From NCBI GenBank assembly GCA_037039685.1, contig JAWNGF010000013.1:1137001-1201000 (forward strand): DNA of 64,000 nucleotides, given 5' to 3'. Position 1 is the stretch's first letter; every line of letters starts with the position of its first letter. The stretch comes from Ceratobasidium sp. AG-K (taxonomy: Eukaryota; Basidiomycota; Agaricomycetes; Cantharellales; Ceratobasidiaceae). A program made the position numbers and the translations under genes. The notes below the pieces were generated by a model. It was not told the origin of the DNA and ran no database searches. It saw only the letters and a list, made by a program, of their open reading frames with translations. Positions 46,810 through 59,044 of this stretch are shown here, piece by piece.

Positions 46810-47992
46810 CTACACTTCCATCTGACCCGCATCCTTTTCCGTACCATTTAAAGGCAGAAAGTACATCCAGTCGCTCGGTTGACTCTCCTCCAGTCGCTCG
46901 CGCAATCGAGCCAAGTCTTTCGGTAGATTCCAAACTTCAATTATTTCGCACTTGTTTTCTCTAGCTGCAAGTAGAGCGGCCTCGAAAAGCGCCGGGAACG
47001 ATTCGACACTAGCCCTAAGCCGATTGACAACAAGCTTTCGACTCGCTCGGATTTCGTAAACCCAGGCCATGAAATCGCCAGTTTCTGGTACTTGAGCACC
47101 CCAGGGGACATTGGGAGAGCATCCCGAGGTGAGCTTACTGAGCGTCAAGGACAGGGAATTTAATGAAGCGGTTGGTAGAAAGGCAAAATACGTTTTGGTT
47201 GGATCGGACTTTTGCAGTTCTATAAGGTCGGCGGGGATGAGCTTGTCGTCTAAGGATAGCTTGGATGCGATGTCGGACTCCGAAATTGGAACGGCCGCTA
47301 GAGAAGAGTCGGCTGTAAAGTCATTGATCGATCCGACCGTCCAGTTAGTCTTTGTTGCCTGTTGAATCGTCCAGCCAGATTCGCCAGGGGAAGGTGAACA
47401 GCTGGCATAGAAGTCGCCAACGCTACTATATAACACAGAAACAGTGCTTGACAAATGGCCCGGTATCATTGATGGCTGTAAGTGCGGATAACGGAAAGGT
47501 GCAAGAGCGGAATGTAGGAGCGACATGAGACGTCTTCCATATCCTTTGCCACGGTATTGAGGAGGAGTGAGCACAGTAGAAATGGCGTGACCGAATTCAG
47601 GGGTTGCAATAGTTTGGCCAGGGTAGAGAACTAAGACTTTGCGTGTAAACCTGTTAGAAAGCTTAGGATGCAAGAGAAAAAAATGGAGATGGACCGCGCT
47701 TACACTTGACAAGATGCATAAAAATCGGTCGACTCAAGATTATTCGCCGGGACCAGCACCCTGTCTCATACCGTTAACGAATATCGAATTTATAGACAAT
47801 ATTAATCCCGTACCATACTACTCGTCGGCCATCCCGTGCGTATTCTCCCCCCTGAAAAACGGCGGCGTCAAGTTTTACAAAGTCTTCTTCGGACATCCCA
47901 AGCTTGGCTCCCCAGTGCGCTGCATTCCGGACCACGACTTCACGGGCTTGCAGCTCAGAAGCCGGCTTGACAACAAGATTATCTAGGGGCAT
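46810..47992 (-). CDS. LYC1-like GNAT acetyltransferase
   Basis: Exons 47992-47814, 47760-47704 and 47650-46810 join cleanly into 358 residues. The acetyl-CoA loop is clear: TPPQYRGKGYGRRLMSLLHS (GNAT motif A, R/QxxGxG). Preceding strands read WVLVPANN and FTRKVLVLYPGQ, and the C-terminal half (SLLHSALAP...YSSVGDFYASC, GWTIQQATK, FMAWVYEI) matches fungal LYC1-type proteins, named for a lysine N6-acetyltransferase of lysine catabolism in Yarrowia. So a small-molecule amine acetyltransferase is the best guess; the true substrate in basidiomycetes is unproven. No signal peptide. Confidence 0.75.
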
Positions 47993-49804
47993 TGAAAGAC
48001 TGATCTAAACGCGGTGACAATATCAGGGTGTTTAAAAGGTTTAGGGAACGATGGTAGGCTGCGGCTCGAAGCTACCCGCATGCGTGGGAACTGCGGCATC
48101 AACCGGTGACCCGGGCTTACCAAGACCGAGCTGGTTGCATGGATCAGTGCACCGAAGGAGTCCGGGCATTACTATACAAGAACGTTAGATCTACTGTAAT
48201 TGAGATTTGTAGTTTAGCTAGCTTGAGAGTTTCTTTGACAAGGAAATAGTGAAGTTTGTCCGGGTATATCAGCGAAGGTTTCGGACCGAACAACTGAGCC
48301 CAGGCCCACTACAAACGCTTGTGCCGGGTTATGCACACTCGAATTGAGCTACCTTTCAATGCCAAATAAGCAGATGTTTCGATATCTCTGCGGGCCGTTC
48401 TCGGCTACCTCTAGATTTATGAGTCAGTGAATGTTGTTAGAGATGCAGGTTCTGCGTAAATATGCCCGTACTGCGGCTGCGGTAATGGAATCCAGAGTGA
48501 GGGATACCTATCTAACACTACACCACATTGCTACGCCCGACATGTCCACGCCTCAGATCAGCATATTGGCCGAGTTGCCCACGCTACAATACTGATACTT
48601 GGCGCGCATCAAGTAATCCAGCAATGCACATGCTCACTAATCGCCCACAAGGGTGGGTGGAGCATGGGCGTGATCATAAATGCGTGGATAGCATCCACGA
48701 TGTCGAGAATATCAATTCAGGTGACCAACCAATGTCTATCTGGGCGACGCATCTTGGGTCTACGCAGTCTATGAAACTGCGCAACATGTAGAACGTGATG
48801 CCCAGAAACAGCGCAAATATAAACCCGACTGATCCATAATACGAAAACCATCGTTGGAGACTCTGAAAGCGATGACAAAAAGTAGAATTGGTAGGAAGTA
48901 ATACCTATTGTTACGCATATATACTAAAATAGTAAGTTGGACTATGCTGCCCGCAGGAGCATTGTTGCCAAAAGTCAATGTCAATAGCCTGTCTCCTATC
49001 CATATCAATGAGAGCGTCAACCCAAAAAGCATGGCGTGTGAATATCGGACCGCGAGCAAAAATATCCCTACATACTAGGCTAGATTTATCGTATCAGTAA
49101 GATGTCCGAGCTCCCCGCTTGTTAAATTTCAAACTTCTGCATCAAAGAATCTTAACATCCACATGGTGGCTGCCTGTATGCACAGCTATGATAGGTTTTA
49201 TTCACGGCCAAAAGATGTGATATTGGCGTTTCCTAAGGCACTTGGTGCACCACACACCCGAGATGGGCCACTCATCCTTGCGATTGTCGCTTCATTGGCG
49301 CCATGGCCACTACTGACCAGAAAATTAAGGATTGATACCATAATATAATAAGGAAATGTTTCAACCAGCAAGCTCATCATCTGTAGTACGATATATAGCA
49401 GGCTTATCATGACTGTTAAAAGTTCATCCCACGGTACATAATGATTGTTAGAGGGAGACGCTGAAGCACCGATTGTGATGTAGAAGTGATTAAATTAAGT
49501 TGATTGTATTTGCGGTCCGACTGGGCATCACCCACGTTACTTTTATCACAGTTCATTTCAATCAAGGAATACTGATGCCCACATGCGAAGTTGCTGCATG
49601 CGTGATGATGGGAGTCATTGTCCCACCTAAAAGCGGAAAAACATACCGTTATCCAAGCCGTGGACTGCGCCAAAATTTACCATACTAGTCATCATGCCCG
49701 AGGATGCATGTGGAGCTCCTCGAGCGCTGGCGGTATTTAGCGTACCAGAGTACGGGACATCTCACAACTATCGCTTGCAACCCACATAAGTTTCCTATCC
49801 CACG
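47993..49804. other. 1.8-kb stretch; possible degenerate membrane-protein gene on the minus strand
   Basis: Hydrophobic minus-strand frames at 48769-49059 (RYSHAMLFGLTLSLIWIGDR) and 49198-49410 (LQMMSLLVETFPYYIMVSIL), and an ATG-started piece near 49693 (MMTSMVNFGAVHGLDN), could be parts of a DUF6533/6534-like gene. I cannot connect them with consistent phases. Treat as remnant or chance. Confidence 0.25.
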
Positions 49805-49953
49805 ATGAACTTCTCCATTCGCACCGTCGTCTCTACTGTTGTTTTGCGCTTGTTGCCTCCTCAGGCGTCACCGCCGCGGCTATCCCAAGGGCAGGAAACT
49901 GCCGCTGCTACCAACGGGCCGGCGAATGGATTTGCATAGGATCTTGCCCATAA
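49805..49953 (+). pseudogene. possible small secreted cysteine-rich protein, one frame break
   Basis: ATG at 49805 begins MNFSIRTVVSTVV, a secretion-signal-like start. After one frame change near 49840 the reading becomes CFALVASSGVTAAAIPRAGN followed by CRCYQRAGEWICIGSCP and a stop at 49951. Hydrophobic leader, alanine-rich cleavage region and four cysteines in 17 residues resemble fungal small secreted proteins. The needed frame change makes it a remnant or a sequence error. Confidence 0.35.
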
Positions 49954-50420
49954 ATGACGCGCATATACGTTATTCCTTTACAGGTCAGCACGCCCTCGCT
50001 ACGCGGTATTGTTACTCATGGTTGCTTTTTAGCCGCGTCTTATGTGGCCGGTCATGCCCGTAAGGAGTAGCCCAGGGACTTTTCGCCTTGTTTTTAACCA
50101 GTTCCATGAGCCTTTAGATGACTGTCAATAAAGAAGCCTGTTTGAGTGGTTCGGGAAGCAGATCGTAAACTATTCTTCAATTGGAGGAAGCAGCACATCC
50201 AAGCTATAATCAACATAGCAGAGTCCACAACAAGGGAGATTGACCGAAACCACAACGAAGACTACTAATACGGAGCACAAAAAAGAAATTTAATCTAGAG
50301 TATACATGTATCACAAGCCACCAGCTCAGCTGCAACAAAATGTAAAACTACCATCTCGGTCCCGCAAATGCACGCAACAGCCCCCTTCCCCGCTCTTTCT
50401 GACTTCGCTGGGCCTCCTCT
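49954..50420. other. intergenic, no gene seen
   Basis: No coding structure or repeat recognised. Confidence 0.4.
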
Positions 50421-52264
50421 TCAGCCTCGGCTCGATCTGCAGCGTCCTTGACATTGCTCAATGCGATTCCCCTCGGCACGCTCTAGGTCCAGCTCGGATA
50501 CAGGTCCGGGATCGCGCGCGGCAAGAGGCGGCGGGCTGTGGAGGGCCCAATGCCGAGGCAACGGATCAGCATACTTTTTTAACGTCTTGATGGCTCGGGT
50601 AAAGTAAAGTAAGCCCAGGAGGAAGACAAACGTTATGCCGAGCCGTGGGCCAATGGCCGCCGAGTCAGAGATGGGATTAGGTGGCGTTGGGGTCCCGGTT
50701 GTCCAGGAAAAGGAGAGTATAGCCACGCAAAATGAGATGACAGACCAGGCAAGAAAGACGGATGGAAGCGCAAGGAAGACCCATACGTTCCACCAAATTC
50801 CGGTAGTGTGTTTTTGAGCTTCCTGTGAATAAACCGCATCAATATCGGAATGAAACCAAGGGAGTCAATCAACCCTACCTCGGCCCAACGAGAGGCCTTG
50901 TGCATGCTCTTCATAGTCGCGAAACGTAGGATATATATGCACCCAAAGGTTAGGCTCCATAAAGCACAAATGAGTGCAATAAGAGCTGCGGTACGTATGA
51001 CCGGCTGGTCACTGCCTTCAACTTGGAACATTGTCAGGATAGCACTGTAGAGATGAAGCATGTAAGTGATCTGAATCTTTCTAATAAAGTTGAAAGTCCC
51101 ACGAAAGCAATAACGCAGATACAACATTGAGCGTCTTCCATTCTTTCTGTAGAGACTCCATGAATTCGTCCCAGCTCTGCTTGAAGTGCTGTAGCGACGG
51201 TGACACAACAGGGGTCAGCCACTCTCGCTCAGTGGGCCAAAAGTCGACCGAGTCAGCCGGTTGGTTGTGGCTCTCACTCTGGGCCTGCCGAAGTCCACGC
51301 CGTAGTCGCCTAGTCCGCGCGCGCTTGCTGGCGTCGATCATTTTCTGGACCTCGACCCTGCTAAGCTCCGCCTCTTCGAAAACCCTGCTCACGCGAGTAA
51401 AGTAGGCGCTCGGGAGTCGAAGCAAAAAGTGTCGGTAGAGTTGTCGGAGTATTTGGTCCCAGCATTTGTGCACTGTCTCACGACGACGAAGAAGCTGGTC
51501 GAGTTGAAGTCGGAGTTGATATGGGTCCCTCGGCTGCCAGGGCTCCCCAGGAGAGGAAAGGCGAGAGAGGGGCCAAAACCGACGGGGAGATTGAGAACGA
51601 GAACGAGAGCCCGAGCGAGGCGATGTCGCGCCCTTGGTTGGGGTGCTCTGAGCAGTATGACTACGGTTAGGGACTGGCGAGCCTTGAGCCGGAGGATTGG
51701 TCGACATTTGGAGCACTAAAATCACGTAAGAATCCTGAGATTATAGTTGACAAGAGACCTACCATTAGTGAGATTTTGCATCGACACTGTTGGTCCAGAG
51801 GTAGCATGATCAAACGACACCCGTTTTGGCCCCCCTTCATGTCGGCTGGACGAGAGTGAATCGACATTAGACATCGATGGCTTCAGGGGACTACTGAGCT
51901 TCCGGAGGTGTGTCTCCGAGGGTGATTTTAATGAGAAGAGAGGGTGAACCGCCGGCGCTGGACTTGGGGACTGGTTTGGGGTGGCTGGTTTGGCCACTGG
52001 GGTAGGTTGGCCCGATGCTCTGCCATTTCCGTCTTCACTTGGAGATACCGTCCGTATGATACTTTGAAGGGCTTGTATGATCGGCGTAAAGTTTGTATGA
52101 CTCCCTTCTGTATATCGCATCAATTGTAGTCAGAGATAAATGAACATCTTGCGCTCACCCTCTGCTTGATCATTCTGCTCATTGGATGTGGAAGGAAACG
52201 GTATTGTGGACCGAGACGATTCGAGGTCTTCCTTTGAGTTATCTGATTGCGCAGACTGACTCAT
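50421..52264 (-). CDS. serine-rich N-terminus plus four-helix membrane protein
   Basis: Exons 52264-52159, 52107-51763, 51715-51103, 51044-50879 and 50822-50421 give about 543 residues with consistent phases. The first 200 residues are disordered (Ser, Pro, Thr; PVAKPATPNQSPSPAPA, SGSRSRSQSPRR). A charged helical middle (YQLRLQLDQLLRRRETVHKC) follows. The C-terminal 180 residues have about four membrane helices: LNVVSALLLSAILTMF, AALIALICALWSLTFGCIYI, WWNVWVFLALPSVFLAWSVI and LGITFVFLLGLLYF. This layout recurs in lineage-specific Agaricomycete proteins without known function. An open frame continues upstream of ATG 52264, so the true start may lie in an earlier exon near 52370. Confidence 0.7.
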
Positions 52265-52716
52265 TTGAGACGTGTGCGGTATAGTTTCGTCCCGGTCAAG
52301 GACCGTCGAAAGTTGTCCGGGGGAGAGTTGAGGTGGCGAGACGACGAGAAAGGTTCTGGTAACGACATGCCCGTAGTAGTTGGAGTTTGATTAGCCAAAT
52401 CTAAATTAAGGATATAGAGACTGGTTCGAGTAGATTGGGCTCCTAGAGCACAATTGCTGTCGCGTTGGTAGGGAGGAGATGTCGTTAGGGCAGCCGTGAA
52501 GGTCGTGATCAGAAAGGAGCGTTATCGGTGGCCTCGTTTATAAATAGTGGGACACAGGGGTTCCGTGCTGCCCCCTGCTGACTCGGTGAGTGGCGGGGGG
52601 CGCCTGGAGGACAAACCCGACGGTCCCTAATTTGTCCATCTTGGGCCAGACCACGTGACTACTTTCGCGGGCCGCCTCTCCTCTACCACCTCCCATTTCT
52701 CTCCTGCGACGTCACC
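52265..52716. promoter_or_regulatory. divergent promoter region
   Basis: 452 bases between divergent genes. A TATAAATA-like element lies near 52540 on the plus strand. CACGTGAC near 52650 is an E-box-like site. Confidence 0.35.
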
Positions 52717-53010
52717 ATGAGCAAACATATCGAAGTCAGATTTGAGCTTAATCTGCCTTCGGCTGCCGATTCGTCCCAGGCAGTTCCATCCCGCCAGAAC
52801 TATGTATTTCCGTTCATTGTGTCCTCAGAGGGCCCACTCAGCTCGTCGGACTTCTACGCTTCTCTTCGCAACGCGGTCTCGGACGCTAAGAGCCAAACCG
52901 GAGAGGATCTGACCAAGTACCGAGATATGGCTGGGGACTCGGAAAAAAATAAAGTGCCCGCGGTTAAACCGGCCTCCGATGACGAGGAAGAGGACGGGGA
53001 GGAGGAATGA
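52717..53010 (+). CDS. GON7: GON7-like KEOPS/EKC subunit
   Basis: A single exon of 97 codons with the ATG in good context (CACCATGAG). The core EVRFELNLP, YVFPF, FYASLRNAVSDAKSQTGEDL and TKYRDMAGDSE matches the short Gon7 pattern: a beta-hairpin-like start, then one helix beginning Y-x-x-L-R. The C-terminus is an acidic tail (DDEEEDGEEE). Gon7 is the small fifth subunit of KEOPS, which makes the tRNA t6A37 modification. Such small proteins are easily mistaken, so the assignment rests on helix pattern, size and tail. Confidence 0.55.
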   Translation: MSKHIEVRFELNLPSAADSSQAVPSRQNYVFPFIVSSEGPLSSSDFYASLRNAVSDAKSQTGEDLTKYRDMAGDSEKNKVPAVKPASDDEEEDGEEE

Positions 53011-53831
53011 GCGAGCGAAATCAAATGTATGGGACCGCGATCTATGACCTTTTCTTTCTACGCTAACAGGGGTTGGTCAGATTATGCATTCATGTATACG
53101 TGTTTAGCAACCCTAACCGACCCGCCCGCCGCCAACCGGCACGGAGGGAGTCTGGCCAGGCCAAAATCTAAATTGCGGTTCACCTCGGCACCTAACTCCG
53201 AGCATACAAACCTGATCAGCTCGACTGAACTCGGCCATAACATGAGGGTGTCAAGGGGCGCTAACGGACGAACGAATTGAACCCCATCATATGCATAGAG
53301 TCTCTTGAGTTACTGGTATTTCTCGACGGGAGCCCGCTCTTGCATCTCGTCATAGATACAGTCTGCCTACTTATTGGAAACAAGCATATATCAAGCCACG
53401 GATAGTGAATCATAATCATGACACGCCAGAGCACTGCTAGTCCACGCCTTCATTAGGTCCGTTCGGACCCGTTTTTACATGATACCGCCTCTATTATCCA
53501 GAGAACGAGTTCTCAGAAGGTGGATCCATCGGGGATCCATCGTTGTAGGTTGACAGACTACGTGAGCTTTCCGTCTGAATCCGGTGAATTCTGTGTCTCG
53601 GGTGGTGGAAGTTTCTGGTCACGTGTGTTCTTGGCTTTCGAAGATGCCAACCACGGCCGTCTGCACGGGTGCTCCAGTGCGTCGTAGTTTACACAGTCAC
53701 ATTTGCACCGATAATCCACAATAATCCAGGGATCGTCTTAATCCAGGGTACAGTTGCCAACTTATCCAGCGAGCTCCATCCACCAACCTGAGCCAGCCAT
53801 TCCTAAGAGTCTCAGGAATGTTCACCTCTGT
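53011..53831. other. intergenic between convergent genes
   Basis: 0.8 kb with no supported gene; the ORF at 53029-53280 has no motif. Confidence 0.4.
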
Positions 53832-54212
53832 CTAGTCTACACCGTTTCCCCCTAATAGCATGACTTTTTCCTCAATCTTGAGCGCGCTCTGTGTGACCTT
53901 GGACATGTTTGCCCTGGACTTGCGCCATGATGTTGGAATACCAATGTCGTGCATATCAAATTGGTATTTGGACATTTCCATTTCAAAGCCTTCGCTCATG
54001 ACCCCTGCATTCGTCACAGGCTGACCGCCAATCAGACCCTGGTGTATCGTAGATATGAGGGCTAGGCGAGAGGAATAACTCACAAAGAACGTTGATGCAT
54101 CGCCAGATTGGCTCTTCGAGATGTAGCTACACCCGCGGCTCAACATGCGGACATAGCGGGGCGTTTGGGTAGGAACAAATGTGTATGAAATCGAAGGTGA
54201 TACCATTGTCAT
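53832..54212 (-). CDS. small orphan protein
   Basis: ATG at 54212 (MTMVSPSISYTF) to TAG at 53832. A 45-nt stop-free GTGAGT...CCAG segment at about 54085-54041 is a likely intron; removal gives a 111-residue protein with GLIGGQPVTNAGVMSEGFEM and KSRANMSKVTQSALKIEEKV. If retained, the product is 126 residues, still in frame. No signal, helix or domain is recognised. Its start lies 208 bp from the divergent DUF6534 gene. Confidence 0.5.
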   Translation of the reverse strand: MTMVSPSISYTFVPTQTPRYVRMLSRGCSYISKSQSGDASTFFVSYSSRLALISTIHQGLIGGQPVTNAGVMSEGFEMEMSKYQFDMHDIGIPTSWRKSRANMSKVTQSALKIEEKVMLLGGNGVD

Positions 54213-54420
54213 ATAACTGGCGTAAATGCTTACTAATTCTACTAGTTCTTCCAGCTACGAGAGGTATACTATTCTATTTCATTCCACTATGCCTCAGCAA
54301 CACCGCATGGTTGTTGGATGCAGGGCCGATATTCCTTCCTCGCCCCCCCCTACATAGCTGTTGCTCGTCTGACCTGGGCCCCACCGACCATTCGCTCGTT
54401 TGAGACTTGTGCAGATTGAC

Positions 54421-56516
54421 ATGGCTGCGGACCTCGACGCGACGTTGGGAGCAACCTACGTAGGTGTTGTGGTAGCATCTTGGTGAGTGCTGCGAGCCAT
54501 TACTTCTTGACGCGAATCCTCACCTTTTCGACTAGTTTGTTTGGTATCACCACTCTTCAGTTCTACACATATTGGCAAAGATACCGTCACGATCATATCT
54601 TTGGTAGGCTCTACGTAAGTTTTATATTATTGACATCTGATAAGCGTTGAACTGTTGCGTAGATTGCAGTTATATGGTGAGTTGATCTATCCACGGGATG
54701 GCGTATGCTTAGTTCCATCCGTAGGCTTGTAGACACCGTAAAGCTGGTCTCTGCCACTCATGTTGGATACAACTTTTTAATCACCAATTACTCTAATGTC
54801 GAGACCATTTATTACAGCACCTGGTGAGGAAAACTGTTCGGAGACTTTGATGGGCGAAACTAACATGAAGCGTGCTTCAGGTCTCTCAACGTGGGTGGTA
54901 TCTTTCCATGTTGTCACAATGCCCGCCAACGTGTTTCTCGTAGCTTGAGTTTTGTCTAACTTCGATCATAATCTTCATGGTTCAACTGTAAGTCTCTTGG
55001 CTCTCGTTAGCGATCACCTTAGACCACTTCAATTGAATTGGGATACCGTAATCAGATTCTTCGCGCGTCGCGCATGGAACTGTATGTCCTATTTCAGCAT
55101 CGACTTCTTGTTTATTGAATGGCCGTGGACGGATGGTAGTCGCAAAGCGTGTTGGGGTGTTCTGGGCCACACCTAGAACAATGCGAGTGATGGGAGTGGC
55201 TGTGGTAAGTCTACGAGAACGTTTACCGCCGCTTCTAGGGCCGCATCGTTTCCCCGGCTGTGACACTACTAGAGCTGACACTCTTCCGCTTGTCTAGGGG
55301 TTACTTGCCACTGTTCAGTTGGCATTTGGAATAACTACCGTCACAATCTCGTGGATATACAGAGATTTTCATGACGCAAAGAAGTATCGGGTAAGTCGTT
55401 AATTCTCGCGGGCACTAGTTGGTCAGGTGTTTATGGGGCTTCTTAGTGGACGGCGATAGTTTGGCTCGGATCTGCGGCGTTTTGTGATATTCTAATGGCA
55501 TACACACTCTCGGCCGTACTCATTACGCGGCGGACTGGAGTCAAACAGTACGCTACAGCATTTTCTTAACTCGGCAATACTTACCTAAAATGTTTCTATT
55601 ATTACTCCCCAAAAGCACCGACGCTCTGATTAACAAAGCTTTGATCTATGTTATCAACACAGGGGCGTTAACAAGGTAGGTACTCCCCTACTACCAGCTA
55701 TAAACTGAATCTTCATGTTGAATCGTTTCATTTGCGCAGCGTCGCCGCCATCTTTAACTTGGTATTGTTTTCTTTCATGGACAATCTCATTCAGCTGGGT
55801 GTGAATTTTACGGTTGGCACATGTGAGCACCTGGTTATCTCGCATTCAGAGTCTGACTGAGCATATGTGCGTCATTTTGATCGATAGTATATTTCATTGT
55901 ACGTTGGCCTTTCAACTTGTTGGTAATGCTGGTAATGCTGGCCTTGCTAATATGAACGTCGCTAGACTTTACTAGCCACACTCAATGCTCGTCCATACGA
56001 GACCTTGGATTCAAGAATGCTCGAAGAGTCTGAATACGACTCCCGCTCTGGTCAATTTAGAAATGGTCGCACAGCGCGTTCAAGCATGATAAGCCACTCG
56101 CATCGAGGGCACGCTCTACGAGCGATAAACGTATGCATTTGTCGATTTCCCTTAGTTTGAATCTGGTGGTTAATCTTGATATCAACTCACTCTAGACCGG
56201 TAAATCGGCAGGTCTTGAGCCGGGAGGTGGCCCGATAGCCGAGGTTTCAAGTCGGGAGCAGCAGTGGAGCACCCGCAGTTCCCCGGTCCGTATCAATTCC
56301 CGTTCCGATGTTTCCGGCCGTTCCTAACTATATTTCCAGCAACAAGCAGCTCGGATATACAGCCTGCCTGGATTCAGTGTTCATACGGAAGTCGTAAAGG
56401 ACACTCAGCACGATTTAGATGGGAGAGAGTCCGTTGATACGAGATCAGAGAACGCGAAGCCGGGCAAAATTGGACAGCAAGTCCCCTCTAGTCTCGTTTA
56501 TTCCGAATCAACCTAG
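54421..56516 (+). CDS. DUF6534 multispan membrane protein, tandem copy 1
   Basis: Sixteen exons: 54421-54482, 54536-54614, 54663-54676 (14 nt), 54725-54823, 54881-54890 (10 nt), 54944-54987, 55056-55081, 55098-55204, 55298-55390, 55447-55547, 55616-55675, 55740-55822, 55888-55898 (11 nt), 55966-56130, 56196-56285 and 56340-56516. Seven helices are expected; readable parts: ATLGATYVGVVVASCLFGIT, IAVIWLVDTVKLVSATH, IIIFMVQLFFARRAW, VMGVAVGLLATVQLAFG, AIVWLGSAAFCDILMAYTL, RTGVKQTDALINKALIYVIN and FITLLATLNARPYETLDSR, then a polar tail. This is the DUF6534 fold, a family of unknown function in Agaricomycetes. Exons 7 and 8 are separated by only 16 bases (55082-55097) with perfect GT and AG ends; without removing them the frame hits TAG. 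Confidence 0.75.
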
Positions 56517-56796
56517 TCAGCAAGTACTTGTAATCCCAATTACATTAGAAGAATTCCATCCGCAAACCCCCAAGAAGCCTCCAACTTGTTGGTTTGGCTT
56601 TGTGAGTTTGTATTTCACTTGGAGAGCTGAAATCCCAATCTGAGACATCTTCCCTTCCGCTTCGTAACCTTGCTCATTTGTCCTCCCCACTCATACCTCG
56701 AATGACTTAAATACTCGGGGCAGCGCCGCTTTGGAATCCTTTTTCTCCCAGCCTCGTGTATCGTTACCCCGGCGTCCACTCTTTACCAACTACAGC

Positions 56797-58477
56797 ATGG
56801 CGGTTGACATCAGCCTGACCTTTGGAGCTGCCTATATTGGGGTTATATTAGCTGCATTGTGAGTGTGCATTACCTAGGCGTCGTAAGTTAATCAATACTT
56901 ACCCGGTTTAGCGTCTACGGGATTGCGACCCTCCAAATGTATATATATTGGCTCGAACCCCAACGCGACTCCACCGCACAGCGGCTTTTTGTGAGTATGT
57001 TATACTAAAATCGCATTATTAAGCTCACAATACCGTTTGTGTGGTAGATATTATCACTATGGTGAGCAGCACGTCGCAAAACCTATTTATCCGGATGCTA
57101 ATTATTGGTGCAGGCTTCTGGACACATTAAAGTTGGTTTGCATCTGCCATATGGAATATTATTATGGTATATCGAACCACGGCAATCCTTCGTCGCTGGC
57201 AACCAGCACCTGGTAAATACACTGGCCTATAAACTCCATTGTACCCTTCCTTACTAGCCTTCAATTCTAGGTCTCTACGAGTATGTTGTTGTGTCCGACC
57301 AATCATCCTCGCACTCACTAACGCTTCCTCGATAGATGCAGCTAGGCCTCACCACAGTTATTACGGTTATGGTTCAAGGGTAGGGCTCCGTCCATATGCG
57401 TTAAGAGATATTCATCCTGATCACTATACAGATATTTTGCAAAGCGAGCATGGGACTGTGAGTCTGTTTTACGGAGTTCAACGGCTCTGACCAACTTGCT
57501 TCACAGTCACAAAACAAGTCAAGTCTCGCTTACACTCCCCAAGGATTACTCAAATCACTGGGTTGTTAATTGTTCGTCCCTCACCTCCGATTTTAGCTTC
57601 GTGGTCCTCCCATAACTCACACATACTACCACGTAGGCTATCCTATCTATAGCGCAGCTTGGATTCGGTTTGGTATATTTTGGGTCGACCTGGAAGTTTG
57701 TGAGGTTTTCAGAAGGGAAAAAGACTCGGGTACGTCACCACTGGCTACAATAGTGTGATAATGCTGATATGCGTGGGCAATCTTAGTGGCTAGCCATTGC
57801 CTGGCTGGCCTCCGCAGCTACGTGCGACACACTAATTGTATACATGTTATCCTCGGCACTCATAGCTCAGCGCACCGGTTATAAGCGGTAAGGGTTGTCT
57901 TTGCTTTCAAAGCATTTTTGACGATGTTGAGTGCATGGATCCTTTGCCCAACCAGTACAGATGCACTTATCAATAAGATACTACTCTACACTATCAACAC
58001 CGGCTCACTTACGAGGTACGCCGCCTGCAGGCCTTGACCTATAGTCACGCTCCAACTCACATACATTGGTTTAACAGCATCGTTGCCATCATTGCATTGA
58101 TCTTGTGTTGGTCGATGCAGAATTTCGTCTATCTCGGTCCAACGTTCATGCTTGGAACCTGTGGGTTTCAATTGATTTTTGTTCATACACCTACTAACAC
58201 CGTACCTGTTTAGTGTACATAATCGTATGTTTAGGCTCTTGTGAGTGTGTGAATATTACTTATTTCTAACATCCCGTAGACTTTGCTGGCAAACCTTAAC
58301 GCCCGCAAATCCGATGGTTCAAAGTCCATCTACTTTGATGATTCCCATGATCCTGAGCGATCAACGTATGAACAGACCAGAGGTCCTGAAACTGTCAGGT
58401 CAAGGGTCAACCTCGGCCCGCGAGTCGAAATCTATCGAGTACGTGGTTGTAAATGTATGCGCCCTAATCGCATCTAG
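56797..58477 (+). CDS. DUF6534 multispan membrane protein, tandem copy 2
   Basis: Exon lengths mirror copy 1: 62, 79, 14, 99, 10, 44, 26, then 65 (57507-57571), 93, 101, 60, 83 and 11, with the last exon from 58280. Boundaries include 56797-56858, 56912-56990, 57048-57061, 57114-57212, 57271-57280, 57336-57379, 57432-57457, 57637-57729, 57787-57887, 57956-58015, 58078-58160 and 58214-58224. Helices: FGAAYIGVILAALFVYGIAT, ILSLWLLDTLKLVCICH, TTVITVMVQGYFAKRAW, AILSIAQLGFGLVYF, AIAWLASAATCDTLIVYML. A polar tail follows DALINKILLYTIN and LYIITLLANLNARKSDGSKS, stopping at 58477; a further 3' intron is possible. Here the intron after exon 7 is a normal 49 nt. Function unknown. Confidence 0.75.
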
Positions 58478-59044
58478 CTGACTAGCCTTTAATTACTAAA
58501 GGGCACTAACGAGCATAGCGTACACATATCCACCGATAGATTTGTGGCGGGTTCTTCTGCCAGTAGCTTTTATCGAAACCCATTAGCCCAGACGGTGGGA
58601 AATCCCTCTAACGCCTCGCAGGATTACACATGCTGATATGAATCTACCGTATAGCATACCAGCGTACCTAGGCCAAACAGAAGGACGTTAGATACATCTG
58701 ATAGTGAGCTCGAGGGTTCAGATATCGTCGACGCCAAGCATGAGCACCTCTCTCGGGGGGATGAAGCATGAACGAATTCTCATTCGAGAATCTGTCACCC
58801 GACTCGCTTAATTTATCACTTCTCATGCATTCTTTAATTAATCCAACCTAATTAAATCGGCACTTTAATATGTTAGCTTATTCCTCATGACTTGGAAGTT
58901 GTGTTACTGTGTTATCGAGCCGTGCCCCAGTACTCTCGTGCGGTCGTGTCCAGTAGCACACTCCTTGGTAAACATGAGCAATCAGTGCCACCCATCGTTT
59001 GGTAAAGTGTCGAGGGTCCCATCACGCCCACCCGCCGAGCCACC
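58478..59044. other. intergenic, A/T-rich
   Basis: Promoter side of DUF6535 copy B. No gene or repeat recognised. Confidence 0.4.
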
